A stretch of 7,469 nucleotides of DNA, from assembly GCA_005884705.1 (NCBI GenBank), contig VBAF01000203.1, positions 1 to 7,469 on the forward strand, in the 5' to 3' direction. The notes beneath the pieces are model-generated. The model was not told the origin of the DNA. It worked only from the letters and a program-made list of their open reading frames with translations, and did no database searches. Each line of letters begins with the position of its first letter. Position 1 is the stretch's first letter. The stretch is from Alphaproteobacteria bacterium. GTDB lineage: Bacteria > Pseudomonadota > Alphaproteobacteria > Reyranellales > Reyranellaceae. Below, piece by piece: positions 1 through 5,511 of this stretch. The translations under genes and the position numbers were made by a program.

Positions 1-435
1 TACCTCAGCGGCAAGCAGTTCATGGCGCCCGAGGAGGCGCTGGTGGATCGCGCTCAGCTCCTGACCCTGTCGGCACCCGAGATGACGGTGCTGGTGGGCG
101 GCCTGCGTGTTCTCGGGGCCAACGCCGGGAAGTCGAAGCATGGCGTCTTCACGACCAAGCCGGGGACCCTCAGCAACGACTTCTTCGTCAACCTGCTCGA
201 CATGGCCATCGAGTGGCAACCGCTCGCCGGCCAGGAGGGCGTGTACGAAGGGCGCGATCGCAAGACGAAGCAAGTCAAGTGGACCGGCACGCGCGTCGAT
301 CTCATCTTCGGCTCGCACTCGCAGCTGCGTGCGCTAGGCGAGGTCTATGCCTCGGTCGACTCGAAGGAGAAGTTCGTGAAGGACTTCGTGGCAGCATGGG
401 CCAAGGTGATGAACCTCGACCGTTACGACGTGTAA
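1..435 (+). CDS. katG: Catalase-peroxidase KatG, C-terminal part (5' end outside window)
   Basis: The reading frame is open from base 1 and ends at TAA 433-435, giving 144 residues of the C-terminus. KatG is a cytoplasmic bifunctional haem enzyme that breaks down hydrogen peroxide by catalase and peroxidase reactions; family members are about 720-750 residues. The visible part is the end of the second, haem-less domain, recognised by family blocks: LLTLSAPEMTVLVGG, RVLGAN, GVFTTKPGTLSNDFF, NLLDM, WTGTRVDLIFGS, LRALGEVYA and the closing KVMNLDRYDV. The haem ligand, distal residues and Met-Tyr-Trp adduct lie in the missing upstream part, so activity cannot be judged here. An ATG at 22 is an internal methionine, not the start. 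The gene converges on the operon ending at 485 and shows no functional tie to it. Confidence 0.95.
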   Translation, partial: YLSGKQFMAPEEALVDRAQLLTLSAPEMTVLVGGLRVLGANAGKSKHGVFTTKPGTLSNDFFVNLLDMAIEWQPLAGQEGVYEGRDRKTKQVKWTGTRVDLIFGSHSQLRALGEVYASVDSKEKFVKDFVAAWAKVMNLDRYDV

Positions 436-483
436 CCCGTCGTCCCGACCGGAGCCCGAAGGGCGGAGCGGAGGGACGGCGGG
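436..483. terminator. GC-rich nested hairpin between convergent genes, putative bidirectional terminator or dispersed repeat unit
   Basis: The gap between the katG stop and the solute-binding protein stop is almost wholly an inverted repeat. CCCGTCGTCCC at 436-446 pairs with GGGACGGCGGG at 473-483: 11 pairs, one of them a G-T wobble. Inside it, CCG 449-451 can pair with CGG 469-471, and GCCC 454-457 with GGGC 461-464 around a GAA loop. No T-run follows on either strand, so it is not a classical intrinsic terminator. The position between two convergent stops suggests it ends or protects both transcripts. The sequence style, ending in GAGGGACGG, resembles short palindromic elements scattered in GC-rich proteobacterial genomes, but only one copy is seen here. 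Confidence 0.55.
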
Positions 484-484
484 A

Positions 485-1438
485 CTAATCCGCCTTCAGC
501 CCCGCCGCCTTGATCAGCGGCCCCCACTTGGCGCGCTCCTGCTTCTCGAAGGCGGCGAGCTGCGCGGGGGTGCCGCTGGTCGGCTCGAAGCCGAGCTGCA
601 GCAGGCGCTGACGGGTCTCCGGCAGGGCCAGGATCTTGGCGACCTCGGCATTGAGCCGGTCGACGATCGCCTGCGGCGTGCCGCGCGGAGCGTACAGCGC
701 CGCCCAGGCGGTCACCTCGAAGCCGTCGACGCCCTGCTCGGCGACCGACTTCACGCCCGGCAACAGCTCGCTCGACTTCGGCGTGGTGATGGCGATCGGC
801 CGGAGCTTGCCCGCCTGCACGTGGCCGCGCGTCGCGGTCGCCGTGTCGATGATCAGCGGCACCTGGCCGCCGAGGGTTTCGGTCATCGCCGTCGCCGATG
901 CCTTGTAGGGCACGCCGAACAGCGGCGCGCCGGTGCGCGCCTTGAACAGCTCGTAGACGATGCGTGCCGTCGTGCTGGGCAGCGCGATGTTGATCTTGTC
1001 CGGCTGCGCCTTGGCCGCGGCGATCAGCTCGGCGATCGTCTTGGCCGGGAACTCGGGATTGGCCGAGATCACCATCGGCAGCATGCCGACCAGGATGATC
1101 GGCGCGAAATCCTTGTCCGAATCGTAGCCGGTCGAGGGATAGAGGAACTCGTTCATGGTCTGCGTCGCCACGGTGCCCATCAGCAGCGTGTAGCCGTCGT
1201 TTGGCGAGTGCGCCGCGGCCTCGGTGCCGATATTGCCGCCGGCGCCCGGCTTGTTGTCGACGAAGACCTGCTGGCCGAGCACGCCGCCCAGCCGCTCGGC
1301 GACGTAGCGCGCCGCCACGTCGGTGCCCTGCCCCGCCTGGTACGGCACGATCATGCGCACCGGCTTGTTGGGATAGGTCTGCGCCGCCGCCGGCAAGGCC
1401 AGCAGCAGCGCGGCAAACGCCAGAACCACGCGTCTCAT
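485..1438 (-). CDS. TTT-type (Bug/TctC family) periplasmic solute-binding protein
   Basis: This 317-residue protein has an N-terminal signal peptide: MRR, a hydrophobic stretch at about 4-16, and a likely cut in ALPAAAQ near residues 19-21. The mature part has Bug-family signatures: YPNKPVRMIVPYQAG (22-36), TDVAARYVAERLG, DNKPGAGGNIG (61-71), DGYTLLMGT (81-89), a domain-crossover region with VPYKASATAMTETLGGQVPLIID, and APRGTP (250-255). Length fits the family, about 300-330. Such proteins bind organic acids such as carboxylates, aromatic acids or amino acids and feed a TctA/TctB permease. No permease genes are present, so this is an orphan binding protein, as is common in this family. It is the last gene of the ligase operon, 18 bp after the hydratase stop, with a good ribosome site. 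The operon suggests a substrate that is activated to a CoA ester; its identity is unknown. Confidence 0.93.
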   Translation of the reverse strand: MRRVVLAFAALLLALPAAAQTYPNKPVRMIVPYQAGQGTDVAARYVAERLGGVLGQQVFVDNKPGAGGNIGTEAAAHSPNDGYTLLMGTVATQTMNEFLYPSTGYDSDKDFAPIILVGMLPMVISANPEFPAKTIAELIAAAKAQPDKINIALPSTTARIVYELFKARTGAPLFGVPYKASATAMTETLGGQVPLIIDTATATRGHVQAGKLRPIAITTPKSSELLPGVKSVAEQGVDGFEVTAWAALYAPRGTPQAIVDRLNAEVAKILALPETRQRLLQLGFEPTSGTPAQLAAFEKQERAKWGPLIKAAGLKAD

Positions 1439-1444
1439 CTGTTT

Positions 1445-1456
1445 CTCTCCCTTTCC
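1445..1456 (-). promoter_or_regulatory. Ribosome binding site of the Bug solute-binding protein gene
   Basis: Read on the minus strand, the 18-bp gap before the ATG (1438-1436) contains GGAAAGGGAGAG, a purine-rich Shine-Dalgarno stretch ending 6 nt before the start codon. It supports the chosen start, which is also directly followed by the signal peptide. Confidence 0.75.
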
Positions 1457-2600
1457 TTAACTCTTGCTCGGCAACTCGACGATGCCGGTGCCGAGGATCG
1501 ACAGCTCGTCGTCCTGCTGGCGCGCCTCCTGCTCGATCGCGATCAGGTGCTTGCCGTCCTCGACGTACTTGGCGGTGACCTTGCCCTTGATGAACAGGAT
1601 GTCGCCCGCCGGATTGTGGCGGCGGATCTTGCAGGTCGCGTTGCGCAGGATGCCGTCGTCGCCCATCCAGTTGGTCATGTGATGGGTCAGCCACGAGGCG
1701 CGCTCGGGGCCGTAATCGTAGGCGCCCGGCGCGCCGACCTCGTGGGCGAACTCCTCTTCCCAGTGCACCCCGCTCGGGGCAGTCGGGAATGCCGAAGCGG
1801 TTCTTGATGCCGAGGCCGGGATGGGCGTCGCTGAGCTTCCAGGCGAGCTTGTTGGCGCGGATGTAGAGGCCGCCCCAGCCCTGGGCGTAGGCGATGAAGC
1901 CGGTCACCGTCATCGGCCCCTTGACCATGGTCGGCAGCGCCTCGCCTTCCTTGACGTCCTGCCAGTAGCGCTTCTCGGCGCCGCGGATCTTCTCGTCGGC
2001 GTAGAGCTTGCCGGCGTCGGCCAGCTCTTGGTCGGTGTAGCGGCGCACCGGCTTGGCCTTCAGCTCCTTGTACTTGGTGCCCTTCTCGCGCGCCGAATCG
2101 CGCTCGGTGCGGAAGCACCAGCTATCGGCGTCGGCGACCAGGTCGCCCTTCTGGTTGAAGAAATCGACGTGATAGATCTGCTGCACCGCACGGCCGGCAA
2201 ACTTGGTGTCGTGGATGATCAGGTCCTTGAGCCACGCCTCGGTCGTGATCTCGTCGTTGCGCTGCACCGTCTTGTGCCAGTTCCAGTCCGAGCCCGACCA
2301 CATGGCGTGGATGCCCGGCAAGCCGCCGACATAGCCCGAGATGATGCGGCTGGTCGCGAACAGGAAGCTCGGCAGCGCGACCACGTCGCCGAACCTGGTC
2401 TTCTTGGCGTACTCCGGCACGCACCACAGCGGATTGTCGTCGCCGATGCCGTGCGCGTAGTGGCGGATGTTGTCGCGCGTCGCCTCGTGACACCACGGCT
2501 CGGCGGTCTGGCCGATCTTGACGCCGATGCGCTGGCGCAGCGCGTCGAGGCCCTCCTCGGTGATCTTGGGGAAGCTGCGCTCCATCGTCTTAGCCGACAT
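1457..2600 (-). pseudogene. MaoC/FAS1-like two-hotdog acyl-CoA hydratase/dehydratase, interrupted by a one-base frameshift
   Basis: From ATG 2600-2598 the frame reads well to residue 277 (NRFGIPDCPER), then turns into an Arg-rich nonsense frame. Homologous sequence resumes one base away as VHWEEEFAHEVGAPGAYDYG and runs to TAA 1459-1457. One surplus G, a C in the plus-strand run CCCC at 1768-1771, explains this; removing it gives a 380-residue protein, the expected size for a double-hotdog enzyme. The N-terminal half has the hydratase-like stretch around residues 44-82 (DNIRHYAHGIGDDNPLW, then YAKKTRFGDVVALPSFL). The second half starts near RYWQDVKEGE (211-220) and includes SWLTHHMTNWMGDDG. 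Family members hydrate enoyl-CoA or dehydrate hydroxyacyl-CoA thioesters. The start lies 4 nt after the ligase stop, with AAAGGAA as ribosome site inside the ligase's last codons. This is either a broken gene or a sequencing error; if an error, it is an ordinary CDS. The exact substrate is unknown. Confidence 0.85.
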
Positions 2601-2604
2601 TTGC

Positions 2605-4083
2605 CTATTCCTTTGTCCGAAGCATCTTGCGGTTGACCTTGCCGGCCGGCGTCTTGGGCAGCTCGGCCACGAATTCGACGAGGCGTGGATACTCGTGCTG
2701 GCTGAGACGCTGGCGCACGAGGTCCTGGATCTCCTTAGCGAACGGCTCGTCGCCCGTGCGGTCGGCGACGACGAAGGCCTTCACGACCTGGCCGCGCAGC
2801 GCATCGGGCACGCCGATCGCGCCGACCTCGCGCACGTCGGGATGCTTCAGAACGGCGTCCTCGATCTCGATCGCGCTCATCGTCCAGCCGGCCGAGATGA
2901 TGACGTCGTCGGCGCGACCGCCGTGGAAGAAGTAGCCGTCCTGGTCGATGCGGCCGAGATCCTTGGTTGCGATCCAGCCGCCGCGCCGCCACACCTTCAT
3001 CTCGCCAGTGACGCCCGGTGGGCAGGGCTTGCCCTCGGCGTCCTGCACCTCGACCCGCCCGCCCGGGATCGGCTTGCCGAGTGAGCCCGGCTTCACCACG
3101 AAGTCCGCCGCGCCGGGGTAGCTCACCAGGATCACGCCGATTTCGGTGGTGCCGTACATGCTGCACATCGGCCGGCCGAAGGTCGCCTCGCAGAAGGACG
3201 CGGTCTCGCTGTCGATCGGCTCGCCGGTGAACGACGTCTTCTCGAGGAAATAACGATGCTTCGGCGCCGCGCCCGAGACCCGCATCATGCGGTAGTGGGT
3301 GGCCGCCGCCGAGATGTTGGTGAAGCGGTGCTCCTCCAGCGCCTGCAGCAGCCGCGCGGCGTCGAACTTGCCGGCATAGGCGCCGATCGTGAGGCCGAGG
3401 GCGAGCGGCGCCAAGGTGCCGTGCCACAGGCCGTGGCCCCAGGCCGGCGACGTCGGGCAGAGGAAGCGGTCGCCCGGCCGCAGCCCTGTGCCGTAGAGCG
3501 CCGCCACCATCAAGGTGACGATCGCGCGGTGCGTATGCTTCACCGCCTCGGGCAACTCACGCGTCGTGCCCGACGTGTACTGGAAGATCGCGAGATCGTC
3601 GGCGCGGGTGTTCGGTTCGAACGTTGCGGGATAGGCGCTCAGCTCCTTCAGGAAGCCGGCATCCTCGATCAGCAGCCGGGGCTTGCAGTCCTCGACGCGG
3701 AGCCTGACGCCATCGGGCCCGAACAGGGTGAACAGCGGAACGGCGATGGCGCCCGCCTTGATCGCGCCGAACACCGCGGCATAGAAGGCGCGCGACGGCT
3801 CGAGCTTGATCGCGACGCGGTCGCCCGCGACGACGCCCTTCGCCGCGAGCCAATGGGCGAGGCGGGACGAGTCCTCGGCGATCTGGCGGTAGCTCAGGAT
3901 TTCGTCGCTGCCGTCGGCGCGCACCACGATGACCGCCGTCTTGTCACCCTCGACATGCCGGTCGATGCATTCGTGCGCGATGTTCAGCCGTTCGCGGTCG
4001 CCGTCGAACAGCTCCCACAGCCTGGCGGAAGACCAATGCGCCTGCGCGTCGGCATAGCTCGTATAGGCCGTGAGGCTCGTCAT
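2605..4083 (-). CDS. AMP-forming acyl-CoA synthetase/ligase (ANL superfamily)
   Basis: This 492-residue enzyme joins a carboxylic acid to CoA through an acyl-adenylate, using ATP, in the cytoplasm. Motifs in order: the phosphate-binding loop YTSGTTRELPEAVKHTHR (169-186), the MYGTTEIG adenine/substrate motif (309-316), KDLGRID with Asp375, the hinge region GRADDVIISAGW (389-400) followed by EIE, and KTPAGKVNRKMLR with the expected catalytic Lys482. The loop departs from the usual SGTTGxPKG pattern: Arg-Glu replaces Gly, and Glu179-Ala replaces Lys-Gly. The stretch between KPRLLIED and the loop is also short. The frame stays open upstream to 4854, but that part is antisense to the IclR gene, so the ATG at 4083-4081 is chosen; no clear Shine-Dalgarno sequence precedes it. 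It is first in the operon and divergent from the IclR gene. The substrate is not predictable; a small organic or aromatic acid is inferred from the Bug partner. Confidence 0.92.
   Translation of the reverse strand: MTSLTAYTSYADAQAHWSSARLWELFDGDRERLNIAHECIDRHVEGDKTAVIVVRADGSDEILSYRQIAEDSSRLAHWLAAKGVVAGDRVAIKLEPSRAFYAAVFGAIKAGAIAVPLFTLFGPDGVRLRVEDCKPRLLIEDAGFLKELSAYPATFEPNTRADDLAIFQYTSGTTRELPEAVKHTHRAIVTLMVAALYGTGLRPGDRFLCPTSPAWGHGLWHGTLAPLALGLTIGAYAGKFDAARLLQALEEHRFTNISAAATHYRMMRVSGAAPKHRYFLEKTSFTGEPIDSETASFCEATFGRPMCSMYGTTEIGVILVSYPGAADFVVKPGSLGKPIPGGRVEVQDAEGKPCPPGVTGEMKVWRRGGWIATKDLGRIDQDGYFFHGGRADDVIISAGWTMSAIEIEDAVLKHPDVREVGAIGVPDALRGQVVKAFVVADRTGDEPFAKEIQDLVRQRLSQHEYPRLVEFVAELPKTPAGKVNRKMLRTKE
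2608..2614 (-). promoter_or_regulatory. Ribosome binding site of the hydratase inside the end of the ligase gene
   Basis: On the minus strand AAAGGAA (2614-2608) immediately precedes the ligase stop TAG (2607-2605), and the hydratase ATG starts at 2600. The ribosome site is therefore coded within the ligase's last Lys and Glu codons. This arrangement supports the operon and likely coupled translation, and it fixes the hydratase start. Confidence 0.7.
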
Positions 4084-4124
4084 GGCCGGGGAAGGTCGGC
4101 CAATCGGTCGGAGTTGTACAGAAG

Positions 4125-4132
4125 ATTTTATA
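4125..4132 (-). promoter_or_regulatory. Putative -10 element of the ligase operon
   Basis: On the minus strand the sequence TATAAAAT (4132-4125) is a good -10 candidate in the only AT-rich stretch upstream of the ligase. Transcription would start near 4120 and give a leader of about 35-40 nt. No convincing -35 hexamer is visible at the usual spacing; the perfect palindrome occupies that space, which fits regulation by a bound protein. Confidence 0.4.
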
Positions 4133-4134
4133 AT
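4129..4134 (+). promoter_or_regulatory. Putative -10 element (TATAAT) of the IclR-family gene
   Basis: A consensus TATAAT lies 15 nt before the regulator's ATG (4150). Transcription would start near 4141, inside the palindrome, leaving a leader of at most about 10 nt. No good -35 hexamer is seen at 16-18 bp spacing (the sequence there is GC-rich), so the promoter may be weak or depend on an activator. Confidence 0.45.
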
Positions 4135-4148
4135 TGTATATATACAAT
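4133..4148. promoter_or_regulatory. Perfect 16-bp palindrome, probable operator of the divergent IclR regulator
   Basis: ATTGTATATATACAAT is identical to its own reverse complement. It lies between the divergent ligase and regulator genes, overlaps the last two bases of the regulator's TATAAT, and ends one base before its ATG. For the ligase promoter it sits directly upstream of the -10 candidate. IclR regulators bind as dimers to palindromes in such divergent regions, so this is the natural candidate site for autoregulation and operon control. A weaker relative, TTGTACA at 4114-4120, starts exactly 20 bp from the TTGTATA in the palindrome and may be a secondary half-site. Binding is inferred from position and symmetry only. 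Confidence 0.65.
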
Positions 4149-4149
4149 A

Positions 4150-4890
4150 ATGAACGTCCGCGCCGTCCCCGCCGTCACCCGCGCCGTCGCCATCCTGCGG
4201 CTGCTGGGCCGCGCCCGCGAGCCAATGGGCATGAAGGCCATCTCCCAGGCGCTGGAACTGGTGCCGAGCACCGGCCTGCACATCCTGCGGGCGCTGGTGG
4301 CGGAGGAGTTGGTCAAGGTCGATCCCGTTACCAAGCAGTACAGCCTGGGCGCGGGCCTGCTCTCGTTGGCGCGCACCGCGCTCGACAGCGACGACTTCCC
4401 GAGCCGCGTGCAGCCCCATCTCGACGCGCTGTCGCGGCGCTACGGCGTCTCGGCGATCGGCGTCGAGCTGCCCAACCTGCGGCACATGATCGTGGTCGCC
4501 CTGGCGCGCAGCCAGGCGCCGGTGCGGCTGCATGTCGATGTCGGCAGCCGCTTCCCCGCCCTGATCAGCGCCACCGGCCGATGTCTCGCGGCCTTCGGCA
4601 CCCAGTCGCCGGCGGAGATCGAGAAGAACTTCAAGGCGCTGCGCTGGAACAACGCGCCGAGCTACCAGGCCTGGCTCAAGGAAATCGAGACGGTGCGCCG
4701 CCAAGGTTACAGCATCGACCGCGGCAACTACATCGCCGGCGTCACCATCGTCGCCGTGCCGGTGCTCAACGTCCAGGGCACGATCTCGCACACGCTGGCC
4801 TCGGTCGGCCTCAGTGGCCAGCTCGACCGCACCACCGCCGTCTCTCTCGCGCACGACATGCAGGCGGCAGCGCGGGCCGTGGCAGTGTAG
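4150..4890 (+). CDS. IclR-family transcriptional regulator
   Basis: This 246-residue DNA-binding protein has the family's usual size and layout. A winged helix-turn-helix spans about residues 5-68 (AVTRAVAILRLLGR, then MKAISQALELVPSTGLHILRALV, then the wing with KQYSLGAGLL). An effector-binding domain runs from about 75 to the end, with family-like blocks FPALISATGRCLAAFG (135-150) and RRQGYSIDRGNYIAGVTIVAVPV (183-205). It faces away from the ligase operon and so likely controls it in response to the substrate or its CoA ester; repression or activation cannot be told from the sequence. ATG 4150 is chosen because the helix-turn-helix starts directly after it. An in-frame TTG at 4114 would place the palindrome and the -10 within the coding part. 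No Shine-Dalgarno sequence precedes the start, suggesting leaderless or near-leaderless translation. Its stop directly abuts the stop of the convergent GST gene. Confidence 0.93.
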   Translation: MNVRAVPAVTRAVAILRLLGRAREPMGMKAISQALELVPSTGLHILRALVAEELVKVDPVTKQYSLGAGLLSLARTALDSDDFPSRVQPHLDALSRRYGVSAIGVELPNLRHMIVVALARSQAPVRLHVDVGSRFPALISATGRCLAAFGTQSPAEIEKNFKALRWNNAPSYQAWLKEIETVRRQGYSIDRGNYIAGVTIVAVPVLNVQGTISHTLASVGLSGQLDRTTAVSLAHDMQAAARAVAV

Positions 4891-5511
4891 CTAGGGAACG
4901 GCGAGCGCGCGCTGGAACGCCGGCCGCGCGAGCAGGCGCTCGCGATAGCCGGCGGACCACGGCCCGAGCAACGACTCGAAGCCGCCCTTTCCGATGCCGA
5001 ACAGCGGATAGCCGACCGAGATGTCGGCGAGCGTCATCCGCCCCGCCGCCAGGAAGTCGCGGCCGTCGAGCCGTTGCTCGAGAAGCTTGAGGCGCATCGA
5101 GAGCGAATGGCGGAAGTCGGCCTTCACGGCATCGATGCCGGCCTGCATCTCCGGCGTCTGGTTGCGGATGCGGCCGATCCGCGCCATCGCCGACATCGGC
5201 GCCTGCAGTGTCGCCTCGCCGTACAGCAGCCATTGCTGGAACTCCGGCCACTCCGGCTCGCCGGCCGCCACGAGCAGGTCGGAGCCATGCTTGGCCGCGA
5301 GGTACTCGCAGATCGCCAGCGATTCGTAGATCGCCCGATCGCCGTCGATCAGCGCGGGCAGCGTGCCGGCCGGGTTGATCGCGAGATACTCAGGCTCGTG
5401 CAGGCGCGGCCGAACGCCCAGCGACTTGATCTCGACCGTGGCGCCCATCTCTTCCAGCGCCCACAGCACGCGCAGCGAGCGCGAGGTGGGCACGTGGTAG
5501 AGGACCGCCAT
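4891..5511 (-). CDS. Glutathione S-transferase family protein
   Basis: This 206-residue cytoplasmic protein has the GST fold. The thioredoxin-like N-terminal domain (about 1-76) carries LYHVPTSRSLRVLWALEE with candidate catalytic Ser10 or Ser12, NPAGTLPALIDG with the conserved cis-Pro52, and the glutathione-contacting Glu63-Ser64 in IYESLAICEYL. The helical C-terminal domain has the N-capping pattern T160-x-x-D163 in MTLADISVGYPLFGIG. Such proteins conjugate glutathione to electrophiles or act as isomerases or dehalogenases; the role here is unknown, perhaps in handling a reactive intermediate. ATG 5511 overlaps the peptidase stop by one base (TGATG). GTG 5514 one codon upstream is possible and would give a 4-base overlap. 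Either way it is co-translated with the M20 gene. It is the last gene of its operon and ends tail to tail with the IclR gene with no intergenic base. Confidence 0.92.
   Translation of the reverse strand: MAVLYHVPTSRSLRVLWALEEMGATVEIKSLGVRPRLHEPEYLAINPAGTLPALIDGDRAIYESLAICEYLAAKHGSDLLVAAGEPEWPEFQQWLLYGEATLQAPMSAMARIGRIRNQTPEMQAGIDAVKADFRHSLSMRLKLLEQRLDGRDFLAAGRMTLADISVGYPLFGIGKGGFESLLGPWSAGYRERLLARPAFQRALAVP

Noticed and set aside
423..1767. Open frame on the minus strand continuing the hydratase for about 450 residues past the frameshift to 423
   Set aside because: After residue 277 the translation is Arg/Gly/Ala-rich and overlaps the well-supported Bug gene in another frame. It is open only because stop codons are rare in GC-rich sequence.
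821..1807. Long plus-strand open frame of 328 codons
   Set aside because: It is antisense to the Bug gene and the hydratase, with a low-complexity Arg/Ala/Gly/Val translation and no recognisable domain.
1821..2636. Plus-strand open frame of 271 codons over the hydratase
   Set aside because: It is antisense shadow of the hydratase, with no motif and no ribosome site.
3256..4149. In-frame upstream extension of the IclR gene, including a TTG at 4114
   Set aside because: It lies antisense to the ligase, resembles no protein and runs through the promoter. The regulator's helix-turn-helix domain begins right after ATG 4150.
4084..4854. In-frame upstream extension of the acyl-CoA ligase to 4854
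   Set aside because: It is antisense to the IclR gene and would span the promoter and palindrome. The family-like N-terminus starts at the ATG at 4083.
4134..5090. Plus-strand open frame of 318 codons starting inside the palindrome
   Set aside because: It is a frame-shifted shadow of the IclR and GST region, Arg/Pro/Ala-rich, starting with a TTG within the operator.
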